A program made the position numbers and the translations under genes. Shown in pieces: positions 12,301-25,000 of a stretch of 64,000 bases of DNA. The notes beneath the pieces are model-generated. The model was not told where the DNA came from. It did not search any database and was given only the letters and a program-made list of their open reading frames with translations. Position 1 is the stretch's first letter. The number at the start of each line of letters is the position of its first letter. Origin of the DNA: Eumeta japonica (taxonomy: Eukaryota > Arthropoda > Insecta > Lepidoptera > Psychidae); assembly GCA_005406025.1 (NCBI GenBank), contig BGZK01001229.1, positions 1 to 64,000 on the forward strand, given 5' to 3'.

Positions 12301-14999
12301 GAAGGATCTTGTTTACTTCACAAAACAAATTTGTAAATACCAATTTATATTCGCGAAGATTAATCAAATAAATATACAGCAAATGTTCGGCGAAACAATT
12401 AAAGATTGTCAAGCTTAATGGAAATACTTTACTTTTTTGAGGCCGTGTCGGACGTCAGATCCACTTACAGTGTAATGTGGCCGTCTAAAGTTCTTTTAAA
12501 ATACAGCCGCCATTACCACTGCGGCCATAGCAGATCTCGCCATAACGATCACTTCAGCTTGACTGTGTTCATCTTCCCCGTCACACACGATGTTTGTAGT
12601 GGTGTGGCCCCCGCCACAACGAATGTAATACAATACAACACGGCCCCTAAGCGCCTCTGGAACTGAGAGATGGCTTCATTTGGCCACCCCTACTAGGGTG
12701 ACCATTTGTAATTCATTTTAGCATCTGAAAACTGTATAGAAACAAAAGAACTTGGGAAGGTTAGAACGAGTTTCTACGCCATAAGTATAGTGAACGAATT
12801 TAATCATATTCCTACCGTCAAAACAGATTTTCTATTCTGATAATGTTATAAATTTGTCTGAATAAAATCCATTTAAATATAATAAAACTGCAAGAAAACA
12901 CTGCCACTGTCACTTCTTTGGCATAGAAAGCCTTCAATATAACCCTTAAATATACCAATATTTATGCTGTATACTCTTTGTAAGTTTATCTAAGTTTTAT
13001 GATGCACTGTTATTAAGTAAAACTGCCACAGTTGGGAATGGTTAGTAAGTCGAGGAAATCAAATGGGAAGAAAGTAAATGAGGAAATGGACTTTAAAAAG
13101 TGAGTAGAAAAAGTGCTGGAGCGCATGCGTACTAATTGACTTTTTATTGCAAGACAGACACATGTGGTTTTTCTAAAGTTTTTGTCTTTTAATTAAGTTC
13201 TTATAGCTTTGAACGTATTGAGTCGAAAACATTTATCTAACTTCAGTTGTTTAAATCAGTAGAAAGTATATTATATTTGTGTACAATATTAGGGAAATCT
13301 TTTATTCTGTTAATGGAGAGGTGGAATGCAATAAAAGTTGGCTTATATTTATATATAAAATTCAATTAAACTTAAAAGTAAATTTGTATGTTACTCAAAA
13401 TACTTTTCATACTTTTCGTACACGTAGTCGGCCGGCATTAATGATAATATTTACTGAATCAAATTAAAAGTTACACGCACTAAAAGAGTTCTGTTAATTA
13501 AATTACTTCTACCTACATTACTAACTAAATTACTAATTCAGAGTTCTATTTGCTGAACAAGTTACTATAAGTGATCAAGTTACTTTTATTCAAAGTATCA
13601 CACGCGTTAAAACGCCAAAATGCTAATTCTGTTTTTTATGGAAATTTTCATCGTTGCCTGATATTTAGATAGTTTGAATAATGCGCTGCTCCTATAAAGG
13701 TTTTGACGAGTGATTGAAATTCATGTTTTTCCTTTTCAAAGTAATCAAATTTATATCTGATTATTAGGTGCTAAAATTGAACTAAAATCCCGTGTCACGT
13801 CACAGTGCTTTAAGTTTGGATATTTTAATCCATGTAAAGTATGGCCACCCTTCTTTTTGCCCTCCGAAAGGACCGCAACTAGTTTCGCTTACCTGACATC
13901 CAATTTACAAATATATTTATAAACGCGTACACGTAATCAAGCGTGGAATTTCATACGTGGAGAAACTGAAATTGAATGTTACGTGGAAAATTGTCGACGA
14001 AAAGGTTTCCTTTTTCTTATTCAATTTTACGTTAAATTATTATAAATACTCGGCAACTTTTGCTTATCACGTCCGCCCGCGAGGAAGATGTGTGTTAAAA
14101 ATGACAATAATTTATCTATTTATTTATTTCACAAAAGAACATTATTGCGGAGTCTGGTGCCTGAAGTAGGCATATATACCTGTATTATAGATCATCAGGT
14201 TCCCAACGCACTTTTCAGTGTGTGTGGTGTGAATGTGCATGTGTGTGTGTGTATGTGTGTAAGAAGAGAGGGGGTGCGCGCGCTTGTTATGTTTGTTTTC
14301 TGTATATTGTACTTGTTATTTGCGAATAGATTTCCAACCATTTCATTGTCAGTGTAATAATAATTGTATTATTAATAATAGAGATTCTATATACTTATAA
14401 ATTAATTGCTTCACAAGAAAAGTTACTTTCTTTTTGCAAAGATAATAAGAGATAGAAAATATATTAATACTGCTTACGATTGCAGAGGAAAGGGCCCAAG
14501 AACAGGTGATAATGGTGTAGGTCGACACATACGAAGTAGGGCAAAGATTTTTTCGTTTATTTACGGACAAGATAGTACCACTAGTACTATGATTCATATC
14601 AAAGTGTTGTTTCAGTAAAGTTTTAGTACAATATGAATAAATATCTAGTCGTTAGCACATTGCCCACTTGGAAGGGTTTTGTAGTGGAAGATTCACAAGG
14701 ATGGCAGATATCAAACTTTTAGGATTGCTAAATTATTTGTTCGAGTTTGATAAGTTTGACTTTGTGAGTATATCCCCAAGAGGTAATGCAATAGACAATG
14801 AGTGACTAACACAGGGAAATACACAGATTACAGATTTAAGGATAACAGGAGCAATTATGTGATATAGGGTTTTAAAGGCAAATGTTAGTTTCCGGATTTT
14901 AGCAGTAATTAATTCAATGCGAGCTAAAATGTTATATTTCTGTCAATTAAAACACTAACATATTTGATGTTATAGGTGGTAAGAACGAAAAAGGACAAT
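6306..14999. other. Non-coding DNA with GC islands
   Basis: No gene recognised. GC-rich islands stand out at 6600-6745, 8430-8560 (with a CCCGGCCCCGGCCCCGGCCC run), 11200-11350 and 12070-12170, separated by AT-rich DNA. The 128-codon frame at 6478-6864 and the opposing 104-codon frame exist because the GC island lacks stop codons. A short inverted repeat GTTATCCCT/AGGGATAAC lies at 10369-10392. Confidence 0.6.
14227..14280. repeat. GT microsatellite
   Basis: GTGCATGTGTGTGTGTGTAT followed by GTGTGT, then a purine-rich AAGAAGAGAGGGGGT and GCGCGCGC. It is imperfect and short. The Cys/Val-rich reading frame across it is not a gene. Confidence 0.85.
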
Positions 15000-15960
15000 C
15001 CATAGTCGTAACAAAAAAAGAATATGCTGTTGAAAGATCCAGAAAAAAAGATCTAAGATTTCTCGTGGCGAATGCCATATATTGCGTTTTATCAGTGTTA
15101 AGTATCAGAAAATCGTGTCGGAGCTATTTTGTGACGATCTTAAGTCCTTTTTGAGCTAATAAATACACACCAGGTCAAGTTTTGTCGCTGAACAGCAAAG
15201 CCGTATCATTAGCTAAAACATTAATTCTACCATTTGATAGGTTTTATTGGTAGAGTCCATTAATGTAAATGAGAAAAATTTTGGGACCTAAAATGTTTCT
15301 TTAAGGAATACCTCAGGTAATGGCAAACTTTCATTTTGCCAATTATTTATTTTAACACATTGGGTGGCAAATAATTGTAACTGGTGACCTCTAATGCCAA
15401 AGTAATCCAGTTTTTTTTAAGGAGTAGAGGAATTGAGACGGTTTGAACGGTCTTTTTGAAATATAAATGATAGTCAAAATTTTATTTTTAAATAAAAATA
15501 AAATCTAGATTATTTTATAAAATTAGTTTATAAATATAAACTGATTTTAACTAGAAAATTTGTAAGTTCGGGAACATAGTAAGATATAGATCTGCTATTT
15601 CAGAAACTTATTGTAAAGGGGAGATAAGATTATGTTTTTTTCTAAATAATTGTTACTTTTTATTAATAACCCATTCCAAGATGTTGGAGAGTGTAAGTAA
15701 TACTGAAATAAGCCTGCAATAATTTATCGAAATTTTGTTAGCACTTTCATAAATTGGATGAATTGCTGATTCTTTTAAGCCATCAAGAAGGACTCCATTT
15801 GAAAGTGAAGTGTTAAATAAATAGGATATATGTGGGACAATAATATCCTCATATTCTATTAAGACTTTTGCACCTATTGAGATAATTTAATGACAATATT
15901 TGCCCGACTAGAAGCTGGAAATCCTAAAAAATCATAATATGTCTTGCAGCACGTCACGCT
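15000..15960 (-). pseudogene. Decayed non-LTR retrotransposon reverse transcriptase (Jockey/CR1-like)
   Basis: Reading the reverse strand and switching frames recovers the ordered blocks of a LINE reverse transcriptase. There is a region like the pre-RT thumb (FNTSLSNGVLLDGLKESAIH, about 15830-15770), then NYCRLISVLLTLSNILE (15723-15665, matching the usual NYRPISVLPTLSKILE). Next are YFGIRGHQLQLF followed by VKINN (about 15405-15345), ANDTALLFSDK (15214-15182, the catalytic box) and ILNTDKTQYMAFATRN (about 15110-15055). Many stops and frameshifts interrupt it. The first catalytic Asp of the usual FADD box reads as Asn, so the domain is dead. No flanking target-site duplication was found. The family call is from motif resemblance. 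Confidence 0.85.
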
Positions 15961-16545
15961 GGCTGCCAACGAAATTCATCAAGTACATTTTAATTTTATA
16001 TTAACAGCTTTTCATAATTAAGTTCTACTAGAGGGTTATGCGCACACCGAGTGGATTAATTGAATGGCGTATTCTAAGTGACCTATTCTAGGACCATATT
16101 TGTTCTAAAACCGCCCTATAGTTTACGGACTAAACTTGTAAAATGTAAGCCGAGACCGGTTGCGAAGATTGGTGCGTCATCCATCGCACTGTCGGCCTTG
16201 AGCGCTTGGTTTGATCTCAGACTCACTATAGCCACTACAGACAGATCAGAGAACACATATTCAAGACAATCTGTGTTGTCTGATCACATATTGTCTTCAC
16301 TGCTAAATTTACAGCATTTGACTAAGTTTTATGGGAAATAAAGTTGTTTAGATTTTGGAATCAATTGTTTCATTAGTTTGGGATTTAATTAAAAAAACAT
16401 ATTTATACTTAAAAAAAAATCTCATACACTACGTATTCGCTTGATGTCATATTTTCAGGAAATATAAGTTCCGTCGAGGCTTGCCGAATGCCGCAAGCTT
16501 GATTACGATCTATGTATTTGTTTAAAAGGCCATACATAACACATA

Positions 16546-16567
16546 CCACACACACACACATACATAC

Positions 16568-16598
<31 letters not shown>

Positions 16599-16601
16599 GA
16601 G
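16546..16601. repeat. Compound CA / GA microsatellite
   Basis: A CA tract (about 16548-16560), then TACATACA and a GA tract of about 12 units from 16568, interrupted once by GATA near 16591. The Leu/Ser-repeat reading frame on the reverse strand is a microsatellite artefact. Confidence 0.95.
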
Positions 16602-19600
16602 ACATATGGACATCATGGTGAGAAAAGCTTCATAGGACTTTGAAACGTAGAAATTTGACGTATTTTTTTTGCTATAAGTTGAAAATATTTTACAGCTTAA
16701 CGGCATCGTTAAGACGAGAATGAATCATTGGATTCAACACAAACTTTGATAGGTTGTTCAGACGTTCCTTTGAAAAAGTGCTCAGTCCCCAGAGCGAGCA
16801 CTTCTCGGACATTTTGATAGGACCTGCCTGTATTATATTTACTCCACGAAAAAGATACTTATTTTAGTGCGTACACCCCTGGGATGGCTTTGTTTCATCA
16901 GCGCTTTTAGTGCGTTCGAAGCGAAAATAAAAATATTGTTTCCTTTTATATTTTTTCTTAGATACAATAAAGTCCTTTGACGTCAACTTGAATATCAAGT
17001 AGATAAATAGAGATATCATTGAGTTTTCCCGAACAGTTTGAAAGATATTGGCAGCTCTACACGTAGGTGTATGATGAAAATAACAGTAAGTACTCTATTG
17101 CATACGATGTTATTTTGCGGAAATTCAGGATTAGATGCTTGCATACGACACGTAGTAACTCAAATCTGTTCTTCTCTTACACTTTGTCCTACTATTATTG
17201 CATGGATAGTTGAGAGCGTGTCTGTTAGTAGTTTTAATACTCCTGACACCCTGATAGATGCGATTGACTGCGTTTTCTTGAGGATATGCTGATTTAACAC
17301 GAAACGTATGTGGAAATTGTGTCTAATTAATTGGCAATTTAAAATAAATAAAAAATCGACTCTTGCTTAGGTGTTCGATATCTGCCAATTCTGCAAATTC
17401 TTATCAATATTCAATTCGTTGGGAAGTGAGGATTTGTAACGGAAGAACATGTATGAGGGTCAGTGGTACGTTACATGTTGCATGTTACTAGATATCGCAA
17501 GAAAGTGTCTAACAATAAATGCTTTTTTCCAAAATGTGGTTTTTAATACGGACGTTTTTTCATAAACCTTTAAATACTCCCCATAAGCTCAGCATGTCGC
17601 AGCAGGAGTCGCGGATTCTGTTTCAGGCTTGTAATGTTAGGTGTTTCAAGTCTTTTGCCGACTGGAATGTTAGTGATCCCTGTGTACATATTTATGACGA
17701 GGATTTGTTTAGTAGAAACTTTAAAGTCATGTAAGATCCCAACACGCAGCGGACTGATGCAGCATGGAGACCACAGTCGAATATTTTATTCTTTTAGAAA
17801 GTGCAGAGGGATGTTGTATGAATTTCAGAAGTAAAAAAAGGTTTCTAAGTCGACAGCGGGAAAGTATTTTTCTGATCTTGTCTTAAAAAATAACTGAAGG
17901 ACCAAATGAAGTACAAAGCTTTGGTCGAGGGGCTATTGAGTGCACGTTTTAATAAAATAAATATTATTATCCAATATAGTAAATAATGGTATTTCATTAC
18001 CTAAACTTACTATACCGTAATAGTACTATATTTTTTGCATGTATATCTAGCAATAAAAGGTTCATTAAATTATTTAAAAACTTATTGTAAGATTCTGGAT
18101 AATACGAGTAGCTTTATTAGTACCAGATAGAATTTAAAATTGTGTTATTCCTGAAAGTAATAACTATCGATTTTAATTTTTCATCTAGACTTATTATACC
18201 AATCGGTAAGTCGTTCGACGATTGTTAGCGTGTTTAGATGCTGTTTAAGTTCAGTTTTACTTTCCTCACATTTATTACCGTATAAGTCAAATCGCCTTCT
18301 TAGAAATAACTAATAAGTTTTAATTACCGCACTGCCGTTGGCATTTTATTTTAGATTAAGTGGGTAAGCGAATTACAACTTAAACCCCCAGCCGGCCACA
18401 GCGGGATGAGAATTATTAAATTGAGAATGAGAATTACTAAAGCCCTTTTTCACTAATGCGATGACAGGATCCGGGGCTGACGACTTAACGTATTTTTAAA
18501 CTTCGAAGTACGAAGCGACGTTTGAATCTGATTTCACTTTCGCCGCAGAATCGGGAGTCTGAATATTTAGAGCAACCATCTTTCGCGATTACTGGAATAT
18601 TTATTATGGGCAGTATTACGAGCGAAAATTTGTAAGTGATTGTTACGGTTATTTAACTTAGTGGTTCAGGCTCATGATCCTAAAAAAACAAAAATAAATA
18701 TGAAAGTTTTTTTGTGGAGCTGAATACGTAACTATGGTACGAATAAAAGCCTGCCCTTTACCCGCCCGGGGCTACGGGCCCGTCTTTCCCCCGGGAGGGG
18801 TGAGAAATATAATCCAGTTTTCCATTACGACCGGGGCGGGCGGCAGACTTATGGATGCGCCGGCGCGGGCGTGCGGGCTCGCGTACAACCTCTTTTTTTA
18901 ATATTCACTCTCGAGTTTCTCGTTCGATCGTTCGACATTCGCTTTCGGGCCACGTCCTTTGACACCGGCCGCACTCATATCGTCGGCGGTGCGTGTGTGT
19001 TATTTTTAAAATAATGAAGACGTCGTCGGGATCTATCCGCGCATGTGATGTGTTTTGTTGTTGTGTTTTAATACTCGTGGAAGTTCCGGTGATCGAATGA
19101 ATGGTGCGGTGCCTTTGAACCGGAAGTTCTTAAGTTTGAATCCTGACTAAGGACAAACTGACCAACGAATTATTAACATGAATCATTGAATTAAACTACT
19201 TATTTTGAACATTGGCGAGAAGGTCCCGGATCGGTGATGAGGGTCCTTAATGGCCATCATGCCATACTGGGCTAGTCTTGAGGAGACACGGTTCACACTC
19301 CTCTATTTGATATAAGGATTGTGAGAGGGTACGTCTCGGCAGTAGATTGATACAGATCCAACTCAATTCATACAATCCAGATACACAGGATGGGTTTTAT
19401 CATGCATCATTTCACAAATATTTATTATCTCTTTTCTTTTCAGGACTTTGCCAAAGCGATTATAACAAAAAACATGTCATTGAAAATATGCTTTTAAATA
19501 ATATAAAATAATATAGACACAATCGTAATAAATGCTTGTCCGACTGTAGGCGTGGCACGATCAATCAGTAGGACGTCCGCAGCACAGTACCTACGCGTCA

Positions 19601-21770
19601 GCTAATCTAAGGTTGTCAGTACATAATTTCTACGTAGATGTTCTAAACTATATTTCACAGTAACGGCTACTTTAATAACTATGGTTTCTTTGGAAAAATA
19701 ATTTTATAAGGGGGATATAAAATAATTTATGTATAGTATTCCACTGGTATGAAGTACGCGTTTGTTTTTCTTAACAAGAACGGATTTAGCCATATTTGTG
19801 GGCCAAGGTTGGGAAATTTACAAGCTTTTCTTTAAAATATGAATTTTGAAGAGCATTATGCACTTATCCTCCTGTCGTAAATGGTGTTCAAAATGCATGC
19901 GCTTAATACTAGATAACTTCAAGAATCTATCGAAAAGTGTTGTACACTTCAAAGAGGCTGTGATATGAAACGAAGGACTGACGATCATGCGACCGTTCGT
20001 GCTGACAGTTGACGGTTTGTAGCTTCATGGGCCGTGACTAATTGTTCAAAAAATAAAATTGGACAATCTCAGCTCAAATCGTCACTATTTTAATATTATT
20101 TATAATTTAACTGTATCATATGAATTCTTTTAAAAAATAAACTTCATATCTGCTATTACAAAGAATATCGCATTTAAGATAATCATAAAAATGAATAAAA
20201 GTTACTGTCGTCGTAAAGGTCAATCGGTGTGGTTGTCCGGATGGATGTAGGTATTTAAGGCAACTCTTTAAAAATTCAATATGATGAGGCGATTTTCATC
20301 GTTTGCTCTAGATTGTCGAAATATAAATAGATACCTGTATACTTAATATCACTAGTATAACTTGGTCACTTATGATAGGACAACGGTGTTTTATTTATTT
20401 TATAATTTTTTTATAATTAGATAGTGATGCCAAAGTGATATTCTGTTAAACTTACCAACAATTGTTAAATTTTCGGATTGTGTACTATTTCTCAATAAAC
20501 TATACTTTCGTTTCTTTATTGAGAAAGTTCATTTGGTAAAGGCAAATTATCCAATTAATTTTTAAAACATTTATCAATTTAACGCATTTTCAATCTTACC
20601 ATTGATAACTTAGTAGAATTTTAAAACTTACTTTTCTCCTCTACCTCAACTTTTTCTATTTTTGGACGTACAAACAGATTAAAATTGAAACTCGGAGTTA
20701 AGATTAACAAATATCCGGCACGCATTCAGCTTTTTTTCACGCATGACTTATGGTCTAGCCATCCTTCGCTCGCTCGCCGGCCTTATCCTGTTCACACTTT
20801 GTCGACATGGGTTCGAAATGGTTTTCTGTCGAGCCCCGCGTCTGCCGCGGTCGAAGCATCGCGAGTCGGTTTCTCGAAAGAGCGGCGGAACCCCGCGCTC
20901 GTCTGTCGCACTCTTTACATTCGCGTCCTTTCGACTTGCCATTCGATCGCCCGCCGCCCCGCCCGAGCGCCAGTTTCTCCTCGTCGAGTGTTTTCTTAAT
21001 ACTCTAATGGAGATATCTTTATTCTGCACGTTTTGGGCTTTCTATTGATGTATGCTTGTGCGGGCTTCGCACTCGGTATAAATGGATGGAGAGGGTCGGC
21101 TCGCGCGTAAGCCCGTTATGCGTCTGGTCAAATTGTATGTCATTTCATATTTTTTTGAATTTGGAACTCGACAATGATCAGCTTATGCGCATATTTGTAA
21201 AGCAAAATTGCTATTATATAGATACTTGTCAATTTGATCACATTCTTGGATGGGGTATTTGGTACAACGGCGAAGTAATTTGAAAAATTTTTACACCGTT
21301 TATTCCATATCTTTGTTATGCAATAAAATTGAAGGTATATGTCAATATTTTGCTCACGATTTTAGCTGTGGATTTAAGCAAGCATTGATTTAAATTTAAA
21401 GTATTTGAACCAAAACATATATTTATCGTAGCGAAATGGGTAAATTCTCCATTAAAATACATCCAGTCCATATCAAATTGTAAAGTAATTTGAAAATAAA
21501 TTAACATATATAAGAAAAGCTGTTCATCAAAGCTATCTTATGCATTTCGAAAAACAATGAAACTTTGTAAATTTTTAAAATCTATCAATTACTTTATGGT
21601 ATACAAATTCACGATCAATTAATGCGTAAGTTTTTTGCAAGGGTGAATCAATATATGACGCTTGCAGCATTAGGAGGATGGATCTTCATGCCTGGCTCAG
21701 GGAGTACGTAGAAGCTCGCGACTTGTCCTCTTTCCTCTCTCAATAATCGTTGTCTGGCCGACTGACCTAA

Positions 21771-22068
21771 ATGTCTTACAGTGAGTTAGTTACCCATTTC
21801 AGCTTCTTAAAGTAGGTTAGCTAACTGGTCTGAGTGTTTTGAATTAGTTAGCGAAGTGGCCCGAGTGTCTTTTTAGTTCATAAACTAGCCAGAATGTCTG
21901 GGAATTAGTTAGTTAACTGGTCTCAGTATTTTAAAGTTAGTTAGCCAATCGGTTTGTAAATCTTAGAGTTACTTAGTCAATTAATTTGAGTATTTAGAGT
22001 GGGTTAGTTATCCAACTAGTACGAGTGTCTTGTAATTAGTTAGTCAACTGGTCTGTGTGTCTTAGAAG
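21771..22068 (+). repeat. Degenerate minisatellite, about 31-35 bp unit, about 9 copies
   Basis: A head-to-tail array built on a unit like GTCTTGAATTAGTTAGTCAA followed by CTGGTCTGAGT. The pieces GTTAGTTAACTGGTCT, GTTAGCGAAGTGGCCC, GTTAGCCAATCGGTTT and GTTAGTCAACTGGTCT mark successive copies. The last copies (22025-22066) and the one near 21900 are the best preserved; others differ by 20-40%. No long reading frame crosses it. Confidence 0.85.
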
Positions 22069-25000
22069 CCTAGATGTGTGGAGGTTATTTTGGAATCTAT
22101 CGGTGCTCAGAAGTATCCTTAGGCTCCTTCTTCAGTACTCAAGAGTGGAAATAGCGATATATAGAATAAAAGCTTCATATTAAAAGAACTATAAAGAAGA
22201 ACTATATTCGTACATGTATAGATATATCAATTCTATCATTGTGTGTATACAGCATTAATTATCGTTGTACATCTGCCTTTCCTAAACGCGGCAGTATTTA
22301 ATATGAAGTACTGATTATTTCATCAAAGGAAATAATCAAAAGAAACAATGTGGTGAAATGTAATTGCATCTTTGAAACAATTGCTCTTTCCTCTTCGAGC
22401 GACATTGTAAAGGCAAAGGTTTTATTAAATAAGGCTGCGTAACACCCAAACCTTCTCGATTTCAAATCGGAACAGACCGACACTCGTCGTCGTTATGAAA
22501 ATAAATATCTTTATAACCGAATCTTCGATGGTCACTTAACCTCGTTGTGGGTATTTACAGTGAAGTCACCGCGTACCCATGCGGAGGTCCGTCCGCGTTG
22601 TGGCAATGGAATTATTGGAATTCCTATTCCTATACCGGAAGTGGCAAAAATGGTACCCAGCCGGGTCCGAAGTCTGAACACACTTGAGTTAGGCGCTGAG
22701 TTTTTAGTTTCTGTCGAATCAAACCACTGATGGATCCGAGTCACGGAAAAAACGATCCGCTTAAACTTAAGTTTTCCCAAGCTCTCTCGGACGCTCCCGC
22801 ACTATAACAAAAAAAAAATCTTTATTAACCGCCAATGCGCACTAGATCAGTTGGAAGGCTTTACAGTTTAAGGTTCTTAATTCGAAATGAAATATTTAAA
22901 GTTACTCGATAAAACTAGACACAACAAATCTATCGTAACGATTTAGTTTTGTTTTAAATAGTTTTAAACATCGATGTATATAGATGAGCTTTTCGTAGAG
23001 ATGGACAATCGAAAAATGACTCGAAATTTAACACAAGAGCTGTTTAATTTGAGACGTGCACGATGATTAATATTTTTGGAGACTCGCCGATTGCCCAGCA
23101 TTGAAGGGCACGACGAGGCGCGACGACACGAAGCGAGAACCGGGTCGACTTCCGACTTTCTCTTGTTCTTGCTAGAGAACTTGTCCGTATTGGTTGAGTA
23201 CTCTCGTCTGACTGCCAACAAAATCAATCTGATTTTGCAGATCAGATTAGTTTTATGAGATTGTTTAATTTGTTGCTAAGGGCTCATCTGTGTATGTCGA
23301 TAGTTTTAAATATTTCAGCTCTAAATATAAAATTATCATCTTCTATTGATAATTCTGTCAAATATTAATAAAAAAGTACTCTTTACTAATTTCAAATATC
23401 TATATGACGGGTATTTCATTTAAGGTTTTTGGACTACATTACACAAATAATGAAAGGGTTTTAACAATTTTTGTAGTAATTTTCTGTTCCTTACCGGAAA
23501 TAAATTATTTTCTTGGCGGAAAAGTGCCCGAATTATGAATAGAATACAATAGTCAATAATACTGAAAATGATGGATAATCTATAACTTCAACTTTTATAT
23601 TGTCGATACTTTGTTTTTTTCAACAATTTGAAGCTGCAGCAGTTAAACAATAGTGGTGTAGATCGAGTGATTAGTCAGGGCTGTCAATTTAGTTGTAAAC
23701 GCCTGATAATTCTTGACCACAAGTATCTATCTATCGGCCGTTACTGACGCAGCAGATTTCCACAAACTGCAGTCGATTACGACAGCTCGGCCATCAAACG
23801 GTCATTGATCGATCATCCCGTGGGCGGAATCACTTTTAGGGCATTGTCTTGAGCACCTATAGGTTATAGAATCTGGTTTCATTTTTTCGTCGTTGATCTT
23901 TGATTATGAAAGTCACACGTGACAGTCCAATGTCAAATTCCTTCCTTTGCGATCCATTTTTCTTTCTGCAAGGCCAGTCAGTTTGTTAAGTACACGTTCT
24001 CCTAGTTCTTTTCATTTTGTTGACTTTCCGCTAGCGAGTCAAAAATAGGAATATGCTCATGCTAAGCCATACTACTGTTTCCGCATTAGCGCTTACTGTT
24101 TCTTATTGATTATGTAAAAGCTATAGAAAATCGTTTTTACGTGCAAAATTATCGTTTCTAATGCAAACTTTGATGCGGTGCTCTAGCGTGTCTTAACTAT
24201 TCGCGTATCCGGTATACATTTTCAACAGTTTTTGTCGTAGCGGACATAAACAAGAGCGAGCACGTATATTTTCATATTACGGTCCGTCGGGCCCTCCCCG
24301 TGGCCGGGTGGGCCGTCGAGTGGCCGAGCGTGCCCTATCGCGCCCACACGAGCCCTCCGCGAGCCCTTACAGGGCACGGAATGCGGAGAACGCTCGCGAG
24401 TGCCTACTCTGGCTGATGATTTCGACGTTAATTACCTATTTCAGGATTAATGACGTCGAAGGATAGAAGAAACTTAATGCGTGGAAGTCGTTTGCCTTAA
24501 CTGCCTACGCGCATTAAGCGTCGACGCAACTTTCTACAGGAGGATTTATTAGAAAACCAGAATATTTCGAATGTCGGATTAAACATATCAAACCAAATAT
24601 AAATTAATATACAATATATGACGTTTGCAAAATGCTTAATAAAGTTTGGCTATTTACTCTTTGTCGTTTGGAATACTCTCAAGTTATTGAAGCGCGACAT
24701 TTTTTTAGATAAACAGAACTGTTTTTCCTGGAAAAGCATGGATGGTGGGCTATCAAATTTTATATGGACATATCAGTAGTACTGTTGTATATACAGTTAT
24801 AATTTTTGTGTGTACAAAACAATTAAAGTTGGTTGCACGCTTGTTTACTCGCCTTGTTCAACTTATTTTCATTTTGAAACTTTATCTGATGTTTTCGTGC
24901 TTTCAGTCAATTTCCAAGACAAACGCATTATAAATCTTAGTTTGCGACATAAGAGAAATCTTGAAACAAATTTTTGTCTGTACGTACTCAAACCTTTTAA

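Noticed and set aside
16503..16706. 67-codon reverse frame with a Ser-Leu repeat
   Set aside because: Translation of the GA microsatellite.
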